Assembly (NCBI GenBank): GCA_039545315.1
Contig: BCIM01000016.1
Span: forward strand, 62,001 to 126,000
Direction of reading: 5' to 3'
Length of the DNA: 64,000 bases
Source of the DNA: Kondoa malvinella
Taxonomy: Eukaryota; Basidiomycota; Agaricostilbomycetes; Agaricostilbales; Kondoaceae
Shown: piece by piece, positions 33,468-46,704 of the stretch
How positions within the stretch are numbered: the first letter of the stretch is position 1
Layout of the letters: each line of letters opens with the position of its first letter
The notes under the pieces: generated by a model
Seen by the model: only the letters and a program-made list of their open reading frames with translations
Databases searched by the model: none
Told to the model about the DNA's origin: nothing
Made by a program: the position numbers and the translations under genes

Positions 33468-35965
33468 TCTACTCTGTGCGGAAGATCAGACAGCGCTGGG
33501 TATCAGAGCAGTACATACGTTACAGTGTAATGACAAAGAAGAGGTATAAAGTGGAGAACAATGTTATGTTCTTGTCGTCTGCTGCCTCTGTCGAACAGCC
33601 TCTCTCGCTTACTTGATAGCCGAGAAAGCTTCACACTCTGCCTGTCGCGAAAGTAGAGACGGCAATAGGTCGGACGGAAACGAGTACAGGAAAGATCATC
33701 TGGTCGGTGCTTAGCTGATCACAAGCAAAGAGCAGAAGCGTCACAAAGCGTCTGTTCCGTCTCGCCTGCTGTCATAGCGGTGGAAGATGGCGGTGGAGCA
33801 GACTTGAATATGAAAAATTTGCAATTTGAGGCAGTGGAAGCAGGGGCGGAGAAGCGTCAAGTAATTGATATGCCAGACCAAGCACGACAGAGTGGTCTAG
33901 ATTTTTCTGAGACCCGAGAGCAATAGAAACGACAAGCGAGAAGACACAGGCAATCATGCAAGCTTCAGAAGATGCGATATCCATGTTGGTTCCGTCTCCG
34001 GACATGGTCGGGCAAGGCTCATTGACAGAGTGCTCTAATTCCATAAAGCGCTTGTAGAGCAAGCTTGGACTTGCTGCGATGGAATCGAATTCGAAGATCA
34101 AGCGGCAGTCAGCAGGTTGCCAAGGCTAGGTCGCTGCATATTGCGCGAAGAAATGGCAGCTGGAGACACCACCAAGACGTGACATCGAACAGAGCCCGCC
34201 GAGCCTTCGCGACAGACGACTTTCAATGCTGGAAGTTGGCAGCGTTGGAGATCATTGTGAGCCGGCTTGCTTTCGACTTCGACATCTGGTGCTTGGAGGC
34301 ATTGGCTGTAGCTTCTCGAAATCGTGGAAGGCACGCGCATGTGCTGGGCATGCTATGGCTAGTCGAGCAGCCTTCAGGTTGTGCCCAATGCCAGTTGGCG
34401 CTTGGGGCATCGCTCCGCAGGCAGGCTTCCTTCTGGTCGAACGATATGCGCAGCAGTACAAAGCTCGCTCTTCTGCTTCTTCCTCTTCCGTCTCTCTCTA
34501 AACTTTCTTGTGGTCTTCTTCATTCGTGGTCGCGTGGTCCCAGCGATGAAGTATAGCGCGCCGAGACTGCCGTTTCGCAAACACAAGCACATTCAGATCA
34601 CACACATCATTAATACAGAGTCACACACATAATGAGACAGAACGCACGCACAACGCTGTCGCAGCACACACATTAATATTACTTTGCTTGCCTGATAGAC
34701 GGAACAAAGGTTACAAAAGGCTCTTGTACCTATCCCTATCCCATAGTCTTGCAGCCTTCAAGTCTGCTTCTTCTGCCTAATGCCCGCCTGCCCTAGCCAT
34801 TGGCAATCAAAATGCCCGTCTCTCAATGTTGCATCACGGGAGGGCACATGCCATGTATGCATAGAAGCAGAATGGAGCAGTGGAAGTTGAGTATCATAGC
34901 AGCAATCGAGAGTGCAGGATTGAAAGGTAGAAGGCAGCCTTTATTGGCCATGTCATCTGCAAACCAACCGTACGACGTATGCGATATTAGCTGCAGTCGA
35001 ACGAGCTATGTGAATAGCTTACTAGGCTACCTTCATCGCTCCGGACGGGGAGGGCAAAGTAGGGCAAATTGCCTTTGAACTTGACTTGGCTTGAAATGTT
35101 ACAGAGACAAAGAGCAGCATTACGCTGGGATGAATAGAAGACAAGGGAGCGCCTTGTCTTCGTCAAGACGTCAAGAAGCTTTAGACCTTGGATTAGGCAT
35201 TGTCTAGCCGCAGCCCACAGCTCCTGTGTATACGAGTCTCCCGATGCTCGGCGTGCAACTGGCCGTCTGTGGAAGTGATTGCCTTCAAAGTGTGTGCAGG
35301 AGCGCGGCCAGTGTATGCGGAGCAAAATCCTTGTGTGCCTGCTTGGTGCTGGGAGGGAGCCAACAGAAAAGTGCGTGCGTCAGGAAAGTTTGCGTGTGAG
35401 AGTTGACAGATTATTGCGAAGCGCAAAAGAAGAGGCGTTTTATCTTTTGAGCACTGCGTTTTGGTCGTTTATTCGTGTGTCACACGCAAGAATTCTGTGT
35501 GTTCTGTTCCGATCCATTGTGTTTGTGAGGAGTTTTGGCAGTCCGGGCTTGCCATAATGAAGGTCGCAGAATGACCTGCTGCATTGGACACCCACGAATA
35601 TGTAATCCTCAGTCATCCTCAGCTGCTATCAGATATCTCTGATTACTTACCATCTTCATGTCGTCGAAGATGCTCATTGCGGCAACCACCAAAAGTGAGC
35701 AACTTTGCTGATCTGGCATTATCGTGATCTTCCGGTTCTCGACCTCTTCCTCTCAACGCCTTGCTCTAGTATCCACCACTGTCCAACCTTGACCGGTACC
35801 GACGGTCCTTTCAATCGCGAAGCTTTCTTCTAGATCGTGAGAGAAAGCACAAAGGATCTCATCCCGATAAGGCGATCTGCTGCTCTTGCTCTTCTTGTCT
35901 TCCTACAAGCCTCATTCGACTCGTCTCTACAACTCTACCGCTTCCATCTTCCCACTACAAGCATC
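33468..35965. other. Largest stretch without a convincing gene
   Basis: About 2.5 kb with no recognisable protein. Open frames on both strands overlap each other (for example 33772-34101 minus with one possible helix, and 34065-34556 plus). None shows conserved motifs, and none could be extended by splicing with confidence. At about 34590-34675 there is a CA-rich, low-complexity patch (repeated ACACAC and ATTAAT). At 35330-35530 the plus strand is rich in GTGTG/TGTGT. It probably holds the 5' region of the next gene, and possibly a non-coding RNA or a fast-evolving small gene. Confidence 0.45.
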
Positions 35966-36401
35966 ATGCCTGAAGAGACCGCCTTCAATAAATTCCTCCA
36001 GTCCCGGTTATGGGCCAAAATGATGAGTAAAGCCCAAGGCAGTTCGACAGCAGCCAGTCAGACGAAAATCGTGAATGCGCGCGAGGAACAATATGAACAA
36101 GGCAACGGCGTTCCTCGATACCCAAAGCCAGCTGCACCTAAAGTAGCCAAGGTGAGCCACGATGATTGCTCTGATTTCTCTCCTGATCTTCGTATAGGAT
36201 CCCTCACAAGAGCGCTTGGTGGTGGGACCGAAGAACAGCCAACCTGCTCATCGTGACGCTAGTCAACAACACTCCGCTGCATTGAATGTAGGCGGCGCGA
36301 ATACAGTAGCTCCTTACACAGGCTCGTCTGCAGTGAGTGCCCATGAACCATTTGAACGCCTGTCAGCTAAAACTGCATTTGAAGTCAAGTGTTCACAGTA
36401 G
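35966..36401 (+). CDS. Small disordered protein, unrecognised
   Basis: Two exons. MPEETAFNKFLQSRLWAKMM, then SKAQGSSTAASQTKIVNARE, VPRYPKPAAPKVAK; the intron (GTGAGC donor, TATAG acceptor, phase 0) joins DPSQERLVVGPKNSQPAHRD, and the frame ends PFERLSAKTAFEVKCSQ at 36401. Only the first 25 residues look able to fold, as an amphipathic helix. The rest is Ala/Ser/Gln/Pro-rich. A pyrimidine-rich leader precedes the ATG, typical of expressed genes here. A second intron could begin at GTGAGTGCC near 36332, changing the end. No homologue comes to mind. Confidence 0.5.
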
Positions 36402-36535
36402 CGAAAGACAAGCGGGGGTTCGACATTTTGTATAGAGCGGCTTGCTTGCATGATCTCCCTGAGAAGTCGCACAGCCCGACTTACAAGCATCGGCAGCGTT
36501 TGCATAGTAGCTTTTAATGATTACATCCGACACAC

Positions 36536-37494
36536 TCAACCCCAAGGTGACGGTTGCGAGTCTTCTTTTCGTTCAGAAGACACAGCGCCAGCGCCAGAAC
36601 CCCAAGGCCCATCATCCGCATCTGGTACAGGTGCTTTGCCCAATGCACCACTCTGAGCCAATTGCCTCCCTCTAGCCGTATCTTCAAACCTAGGCGGCTT
36701 GTCCTCGTCCATAGGTGCTGCTCTCGCGTTCCCATCTTTCTCGCCAGGCCAGCTAGAATCCGGATCCCCAATCTGCGGTCTTCCATTCGACATGCCCGCA
36801 CTTCCACCACCTCTAGACCACTGCCCTCCTTCTCCTCTGCTTCCACCGAACCCTCCTCGAGATCCAAATGCTCCTCCTAGTGGTGCAATCAACCTTCCTC
36901 TACCCGCCCCTACACTTCTATCTTCCCTCACTCCTTCAGGCGCGAATTGCAAATACGCAACATCAATGTAGTCGCCTACGATAAAGTTTACATCTGCCAA
37001 AGTCTTTGCTGCTGCTGATCCACGTAAATCACCAAAAGGTTTCGTTAGATCTCGACTATTGACTATGCCTAGTTCTTTCGAGCCGTATTCATCTAATTGT
37101 GACTAGGATGTAGACATTAAGCGATGCTATCCAAGGTAAATAGCAGACTTACTTCGTAGTACACATGTTTGAGGGAATATCTCACTGTACCAGCTGGACT
37201 CGCACGAGCGGATTGTAGCAACAGGACGAGATCGTTCAACGTCGAGTCTTTCCAAGTGTAAATGTCTACGGCGCTTGATAGAGGAGGGGTGGATGTGGAT
37301 GCATAGGCGTTATCTGGGAAATGTGCTGTTGCGCCTACGAAGAGTCGAACGAGGAAAGGCGTCGTCTAGACATGCATTGCAGGTCAGCATGAAATCATTC
37401 CGAGGAGGTGAGGACGTACGCGAGAACGGTCAATAGCTGCTGGACGGTCTGCTCGGTCGTCTCTAGTGTCTCTTCGCGGTCTTTCGTAGGTCAT
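36536..37494 (-). CDS. SAP18: SAP18, Sin3-associated / ASAP complex subunit
   Basis: Starts MTYERPRRDTRDDRADRPAA, then TTPFLVRLFVGATAHFPDNA, VDIYTWKDSTLNDLVLLLQS, GTVRYSLKHVYY, DEYGSKELGIVNSRDL, TLADVNFIVGDYIDVAYLQF. This is the ubiquitin-like SAP18 fold: C/TPFLLRxF, ExxIYTWxDxTLxEL and the terminal GDYIDVAI. After the fold there is a long Gly/Arg/Ser tail (GGFGGSRGEGGQWSRGGGSA), about 120 residues longer than animal SAP18, resembling RNA-binding RGG regions. The family links Sin3/HDAC repression and the exon-junction ASAP complex in the nucleus. Two introns. Divergent from ERV14. Confidence 0.93.
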
Positions 37495-38277
37495 GCTGTA
37501 TGAATCAGGCTGCTTGAGAGCAAAAGATGTCCAAGACGGGTTGGAGAAGGACCATGACTTTCTTGTCGAGTCTGTCTGAGGCTGCTGTCGTGCTTCTGGT
37601 ATCTGTCCAGAGCTGTGCTGTCCTCGTCAGCTGCTTGAACGTCTTTGTCCCCGAGTTTCGCTCTCGAAGGGCTCAGGCAGTTGCCTGCTTCCTATTCTCC
37701 TCTTATCATCTCCTCTGTAATTTAATAGTATGTGCTCTGATGCTCTGCTGTCCGTCCTCCCGCTTGATGTATTCCCAAGTCGCTTTACGGACTTTGGCTT
37801 GAATTCGTACGGGCTTACTCTATTCGCTCTCGTCTCCTTCTGCGGCAGTAATGGCTATCATCCCATACTTCATGCTGGCGCTATCCTAAATACTCCGCTG
37901 CTTTTGGAGCAGCTTGCAGAGCAGATACTATGACTGATGTGTACAAGTATTGCAAGGTATTTTTGGCTCTTTGGTTGGTCTTGCCAGCCTTCGCATAGCA
38001 CGCAGACGCCTGCATCTTCGCGAGCACAAGGTAACGGTATACTTGCTCCTATCTGACTGCGCCTAGCAGCATTCGACTTGTGACGTCGAGGCAGGCAAAC
38101 ATGTCTTTCGCGGCTTGAATAGGTAACAGACTCTGTAGATTTATGTCAGTGTAGCCAAACAGTGCCTAGGAATGATACGCGAGCTGTTTGCAAATAGTCC
38201 GCTTCGACCTGCCCTCGCCTTTTGGCGCAAGCAAGCATCTCTCGAACCACTACATCACCTCGCAAATAGATCAAAGA
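37495..38277. other. Intergenic region between divergent SAP18 and ERV14
   Basis: 783 bp of promoter and leader. It is pyrimidine-rich over 37660-37760. A hydrophobic open frame at 37527-37802 (+) lacks any splice continuation or motif. I see no RNA gene. Confidence 0.4.
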
Positions 38278-39172
38278 TGGTCAGCTACCTTGTCCTGCCT
38301 GTGCAGCAGTCCTATACTCTGTTTCCGGCATCTGCTCGGTGCTCGCGAAGGGCATGGCATTCACTGTTTTCTCGTCAAAGTCGTCAAAGCATACGGCGCA
38401 GCGCTGACTAGACGCGCTGTATATAACAGGGAGGAGAAGCATGGCTGTTCTTATTCGCTGTTATAGTGTCGGCTTTGCTGCTGTTCACTTCAGTTTTCTT
38501 TGTGCGTCCATTGTCATCTTTGCCCCTTCTGGGGCTGTTGGTGAAGCTGGTTGTACAGATCATCATGTTCTCTGATTTGGAATGTGCGTATATACACTCA
38601 GCTTGAAGATATGGTCAGCTAAATGGCTTATCAAGGCGACTACCTCAACCCTATCGACCTATGTAACAAGCTCAACCAGGCAAGTTCGACTCCTCGCTGA
38701 CACACTCAATACTCATTGGGATGAGGGGCACAGTTTGTGTTACCGGAAATGATCTTCCACGCCGGCTTTACGCTCCTCTTTCTCGTTTCCTTCCAAGTCA
38801 TTGCGGTCGCTATCAACTTGCCTTTGGTCGCATACAATGTCAACAAAGTGATGAACAAATCACATATGTACGTCTTCTTCTCGCTTTTGACTGATTTAGT
38901 CTCAATCGAAAGAAACGCACAGGTACGACGCGACAGAAATTTTCAGAACGTTGGGACAGCACAAGAAAGAGTGCTTCATAAAATTGGGCTTTTACTTGAT
39001 TAGCTTCTGTAAGTGCTGCCTCTCTGTTTGTGTTTGGATAGAAGCTAATTATAGCGATAGTCTACTACTTATACCGGTCAGTGGAGACTATCCGCTTCAG
39101 CTTACATGGCTGATGGTGGGAGAATCTATTGACAGAATGATCCTCGCTCTAGTAGCAGACGACTCGGCATAA
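38278..39172 (+). CDS. ERV14: ERV14 / cornichon cargo receptor
   Basis: After Met the protein reads [113 protein letters not shown]. This is a complete cornichon, with the DLExDYxNPIDLCxxLNxxVLPE and [10 protein letters not shown] motifs. It acts as a COPII adaptor recruiting transmembrane cargo in the ER. About 138 residues. The start appears to be a lone ATG (38278-38280) immediately followed by an intron (38281-38429), since GGEAW begins exactly at the acceptor and MGGEAW/MSGEAW is the family N-terminus. The ATG choice is therefore inferred. Six introns; TAA at 39170-39172. Confidence 0.93.
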
Positions 39173-39815
39173 GGCATCAATTCGTTTCGGCATGGCTTGG
39201 GAATAGGAGGCAGAGTATGCGAACGATTAGACAGAATGTCGAGTGATACGATGACGGAGAAGGCATGGCAGAAGAGACGGCTTGATATGCCGCTGTCGAA
39301 GCCTGCAGTAATTATTCCGGAAGGCAAGATGCTTTGGTAATGAATTATGTGAATCGTCAAAGCCTTATCGTCAAGTCAAGCAATTTTTAAGAGCGAGATC
39401 TCTGTTACTTTATTTGTTCTGTCTCTTCTTTTCCTGTCTATGAAGCTCGTCATGCACACCAGAGTCAGCTATTCTATAAACTTCTGTTCTCGTACGCTTT
39501 GATTATCTATGACCTTCTTCCTCTCACTTCAGAAGCTGACGAATACAGTGCCCTTGTAGACCAGGAAGTTCCCGTTGACTGAGACTGCTCATTGAGACTG
39601 TTCGACTCTGCGAAATTGCAAGTGACTTCGACCGTCTTGCGCAAATACGCTGTTAAGTGAAAATGTCATAGAAACAGTGCTACACTCTGAGAGAAGGCAA
39701 GGCAGCACTGAAAAGGATTCTTGAACAGATGAAAAGAGAAGGCAGACCGGAATCCGAATGAGATCTGAGGAAATAATAGTCACGAAAAAAAGGAAATGCA
39801 TTGCCAAACAACCGC
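39173..39815. other. Convergent 3' regions of ERV14 and uL14
   Basis: 643 bp between two stops. It contains T-rich and A-rich patches (near 39395-39440 and 39785-39795) suited to 3' ends. No gene or structured RNA recognised. Confidence 0.4.
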
Positions 39816-40569
39816 TTAAACCACGGTACCCGCGTTTGACGCAATACGTGGCCAAAGATCCGCCTGTAGTTATTTGCTCAGCGAAGTCTACAGGACAACA
39901 AAGGTGACTTACGCATTCTTTTGCAACAGGGCCAGTGATCTGTACGCGGGGTGGAGACCATCAGCACAAGCTGAAACGCCACAACTGTCACGTACAGCAG
40001 AGCCCTTCATTTCACCCTTGTTGTTGACAATGACACCAGCGTTGTCCTCAAAGTAGAGGAAGACTGTACAACGCAGCTTCGTAAGAGATGTCAAATCTCA
40101 TGAGCCGACAGCACGCACCACCATCGCGCCTTCTCCAAGGTTTCCTCTGTCTCACAACAATTGCCTGGTGGACCTTCTTCCTCAAATCAGGTTTACCCTT
40201 CTTGACTGTAACCACATGATCAGCCCTGTCTCTGACCATCATCTGCAAATATGCTGACCAGTTGCCAACACCATGTCACCAGCTGAGGCAGCGGGCAGAC
40301 GATTGAGACGAGCACCGAAACGAGTGACGGAGATGATCTGTATGATCCCCTAGCAGTCAGATTTCGTCTCCCAGCGGTCGCCCAAGGGTGCGCACGTAGA
40401 GATTCTTTGCTCCAGAGTTGTCTGCGCAGTTCATCACGGCACCGACGGGCTGTTTTCACCTCTATCAGCGCGAGTCCCAGTTCTTTGACCTGATGAGGTG
40501 CCCTACCAACGCCAACGTCATCCTGAACTTGTTGCCACTGATACCTGCACCTCTGTTGGCTTTAGACAT
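39816..40569 (-). CDS. RPL23: Ribosomal protein uL14 (L23)
   Basis: Spliced protein: [140 protein letters not shown]. This is the universal large-subunit protein uL14 at the subunit interface, complete at about 138 residues. Six introns interrupt a protein this small. The last (KECA/DLW) has a GTAAGT donor. Promoter shared with the EED-like gene, 260 bp away on the opposite strand. Confidence 0.97.
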
Positions 40570-40829
40570 GCTAAGAAACAAGAGAGACGATGTTCAGCTA
40601 TAGATTTTGATGAATTCGCTGATTTTGACTGACTTTGCTCTATAGACGATAGGTATATGTGTCAGGAGATGATCTGTAAAGCGGCACGTAGGTAGCTCAC
40701 TTGGTCTTCTTGCTATAGACTTGGACGTTCCAAAAAAGTTCTTGGACTTCGCTCATGCAACCCGGCCGGCTTGCCGGAATCACGTCTCATTCTCTCTTGC
40801 TGTCTCTTGCCCTATCCTTTGAGCACGGC

Positions 40830-43012
40830 ATGTCGAAATCACAGCTATCGTCACTCTCCTTTCGCAAGAGACGCCAAGCAGATGTCCATGACCTGACAGT
40901 TTCCGATTCTGAGTCCAACGCGAGCGATGCGTCTAAACAACCTCTACCAGTAGTCAGTCGTTCCCGGCTGCAAGCGACGCCCAAGAGAATTGCAGAAGTC
41001 GCTCCCAGCTTGACATCGGACGAAGACGATGATGTTCCACTCGCGAGACCCAAAGTCGCTACTCAAGGCAAGCTCAAGCCTGTTGTACAAGGCACGCCAA
41101 TAGACGATGGCATGGACTTGGATGACGTTCCTTTGTCTCAACCGGAAAGCAAGAATTTTGTTGCACAGATCAAACCTGAAATCAAACAGTCGTCGAAACC
41201 TAAAGCCTTATCACAAAGAGCTGCCAAGAGACTTGCGAGAGGTCTACCAGCTGTAGAGACTGAATGGTGGAAGGAAGATCGAGCATTACCGCCTGAACTC
41301 AGGCAAGCTTTGTTGCGCGATATATGGCCAGAAGAGACGGCTGGAAGTTGGAAAGCATGGGTTGCTACTGAGCCTGTGGGTGGCCTCCTTGATAGTGTTA
41401 GAGTGGGTCTTGATTTGCAATTACTATAAGATTGAGAGCAAATGGGTCCGTTTCGTTCCGACTCGACTGTTCTTTGCTATATCTCTCGTTTTAGTTGAAG
41501 CGCATCTCTTTCTTTCCTTATCCTGAACTCTTTCCTTCCCTCAAAGGCGTATTCGCTACCTCGTCTCTTGCCGAGGTACATCTTTGAAATCGTTACCCAT
41601 ACTCTGTCTGACTATCGCTCAGATCCGAATCTATAAAGTCTCCGACAAGGGTGTAGAGCACCTCTCGACCATCTTGGACGCAACAGCCAACAATCTGAAC
41701 GTACGTCTTTCTATTCTTGTTATCTACTCACTTATATCCATTGACAGCCGATCCCACCTAAACGACCGGAACGAGAAGCTTTCAACGCTCTCAATTGGTC
41801 ATTTACCTGCCAGGCCCGGACATCTACGTCGAGGGTTCAGCCGCGTGGTGTTCCTCTACTTCTAGCAGCTGGTGATGCAGGAGTGGTGAAAGTCTATAAT
41901 CCGCTCACGCTGGAGCATGTACAGACGCTTGTTGGGCATGGTGGAGTGAGTCTGCTGTATTCCTAGAGTAGACTAGCGCTGAGGAAACTCTTAGCCGATA
42001 ATGGATATAGCCGTCTGTCCACAATTACCCAGCTTGATCGCTACAGCAAGCCATGATCGAGCTGTACGACTATGGAATTTGATGGTACCTGACTATTCCT
42101 GCGTTGGTCTATTGGCAGGTAATGGTGGTCATCGGAAAGAAATTCTTAGTCTCGTTGAGTCTCCCTTCTGGCCATTTATGTGCATTGTTGTTGACGAGAG
42201 AATGATTGCAGTGCTTTCACCCCACCCTTAAACTCATCATCAGCGGCGCCGTAGACCGCTATATGAAAGTCTGGGCTTTATCCGACTCTTTCTTCACCAA
42301 CTCGCCTTCAACAAACCGAGTCACCCAAATCCACGATCCCATCTTCAGTACCCGACTCGTCCATTCAGATCATGTAGACCAGATTGAATTCCTTGATGAA
42401 TGTACCATCTTGTCTAAAAGTCGTGCAGGAAGGGATCGACAAACTTCTAGTCTGGAAGAAGTTTGCGAAATTGCGATTTGGCGGTGTGGTTTGATTCGGG
42501 AAGTGGTGCTTAATGAATGCGGTGCGGGTGAGAAGGTGCTTGCTGGGTTAGGTTGGGACGGGTTCGAGGATTCTTACAGCGGGAGCTTTGAATTGTTGCA
42601 CAAGGTGATAGTACCGAAACAAGGCTTCTACGGAAGGAGCATGGTCGTAAGTAGCGGCAAGTGCATACTCGGGCTAGAAGGGGCTGTTTGGGAATGCGAA
42701 GTTGACAAGATGCCTTTCGACTTTGGGTTGGATCGACCGGCTATCGAAAAGCACGAAGGGTGGGAGAAATTAGCAAGAGCACCTACGAGAGGGAATGGCA
42801 AGTTGTTGAGCATCACAAGTGTTGCGCTGTCTCCGGATGAGACATGGTTGGCTGCTTGTGGAGAAGAAGGGATTGTGGTAGTCTTTCGAAGGATGCCTGG
42901 GATGGAAGAAGAAGAGGAATTGGAAGTGAAAAGGGAAATGATCGAGAAGAAGGAGAACAAGAGGCCGCCCGTGAGCAGGATGGAGATCTTGGAAATTTCG
43001 GATGAGGATTGA
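40830..43012 (+). CDS. EED: EED-like WD40 protein, Polycomb repressive complex 2 subunit
   Basis: An N-terminal extension of about 180 residues (MSKSQLSSLSFRKRRQADVH, acidic SDEDDDVPLARPK) precedes WD40 repeats. Splicing two short introns around a 15-nt exon (41431-41445, IESKW) joins LKRISFFPYPELFPSLKGVF to IRIYKVSDKGVEHL. Then come LLAAGDAGVVKVYNPLTLEH, QTLVGHGG, PIMDIAVCPQLPSLIATASH, DRAVRLWNL, HRKEILSLCFHPTLKLIISG, AVDRYMKVWAL, then IHDPIFSTRLVHSDHVDQIE, TILSKSRAG and EIAIWR. The order GHG-DIxxxP-SxDxxxRLW-FHP-SGxxDxxxKxW-FSTxxVHxxxVD-ILSKS is specific to EED/ESC, not to generic WD40 proteins. In PRC2, EED binds H3K27me3 and activates the methyltransferase. It ends VSRMEILEISDED. Confidence 0.85.
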
Positions 43013-43045
43013 CGGAAACCTGTTCCAAATGCATGACGTCCATCC

Positions 43046-43940
43046 TTAGACCCTGTAGTTCCTCTTGCCCGGTGCGTTGAAGAATTGTCTGTATAGATGA
43101 TTAAACTCAACCGGTCGACAGAAGAGAAAGCCGCATACCTGACAATGTATACCTGCAAAGTCACATGCCAACATCAGCCTGGAACGACTGCGCATAGCTG
43201 AGATCTCACCTGAAGCGCACTCATGGCAACCATCAACAAACTCTCGCCGATGCTAAACAAGAATATCCTCCAACTCGTGCTCGACACTGTAGATCTGTTC
43301 CGACTATCCCTCGTTCTAAAGTATTTCTGCGTCCTTTGAATCGCACTCAGACTTCCAGAGAGCTTGTATATAGACTCTTCTAGACTTGATGTGTGCTCTG
43401 TAAGGGAAGTAGGTTTCGCCGGAGCGATTTGACGCGCTGCAACTATCGTAAGAAAGTGAAAGTAATCCATGATACGAGAACGCACGTTCACTTTCTACCA
43501 TGATATCAAAGTCGACGAGCTTTTCTGACAAGCTCGACATTTCATTCGAAAAGCAGAACGAGTATTCGCCAACTCGATGACCAGTAAAGATGTAGTCGCC
43601 TTGTCTTTCGCGTTCTCCTTCTAGGATGATGGTATCCGTTGGATCACTGCGGCGGACTTAGCCAAGCATAGGGGCTAGCAGAGGCAAGAGGACGTACGTG
43701 ACTACATAGTCAATATCGAAGGCGCCTCCGGATTGAACAGCAAAGTAGAATCCAATCTATTGATAATAAGCTCAAATAGCCATATCATAAGATTGGTCTC
43801 ACCTTTTCGCCAGCCTTGTCCACAGCGGCGTAGAAGCACGTCCGGTCATTTGCTGGAATCGTTGTTGTCAGCGCCGAGCCGTGCACTGTCGCGACGAAAG
43901 CGAGTCCAGCTGCCAGCCAACAGCGTAGGCCAGTCTTCAT
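43046..43940 (-). CDS. p24 family (emp24/gp25L/GOLD) cargo receptor
   Basis: Signal peptide MKTGLRCWLAAGLAFVATVH is followed by SALTTTIPANDRTCFYAAVD, KAGEKIGFYFAVQSGGAFDI, DYVVTDPTDTIILEGERERQ, GDYIFTGHRVGEYSFCFSNE (paired Cys of the GOLD domain). A coiled-coil stalk and RTRDSRNRSTVSSTSWRIFL lead to the helix FSIGESLLMVAMSALQVYIV and a short tail QFFNAPGKRNYRV. This is a type I membrane protein of the early secretory pathway that cycles in COPII/COPI vesicles. CxFSGGxFDID wording suits the gamma/ERP2-4 branch, tentatively. The tail has FF near the membrane (COPII binding) but no KKxx. About 215 residues. Its stop is 33 bp from that of the EED-like gene. Confidence 0.92.
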
Positions 43941-44081
43941 CCTGTGTCGTGTGTTCGTGAGAGAAGTCGTGGAAGCTGTCCAAGAGAGACAGAGAGCTGT
44001 GTTTTGACCCGTGTCAACGGCTCCAAAAACTCTTTTCGACTGTCTCGGGCCTGTGCTGCAGTCATCTGTGACCCTGTGATT

Positions 44082-46699
<2,618 letters not shown>

Positions 46700-46704
46700 A
46701 GACT

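Noticed and set aside
34065..34556. 163-residue plus-strand frame in the gene-poor region
   Set aside because: No motif, rich in Cys/Arg/Ser/Trp as in random frames, and other frames on both strands are equally open.
37527..37802. Hydrophobic 91-residue frame upstream of ERV14
   Set aside because: Pyrimidine-rich promoter or leader sequence reads as Leu/Ser/Val-rich; no splice continuation or conserved pattern.
42628..43164. 178-residue minus-strand frame
   Set aside because: Antisense to the end of the EED-like gene, whose acidic codons create a Ser/Phe-rich shadow. Its 5' part comes from the last p24 intron.
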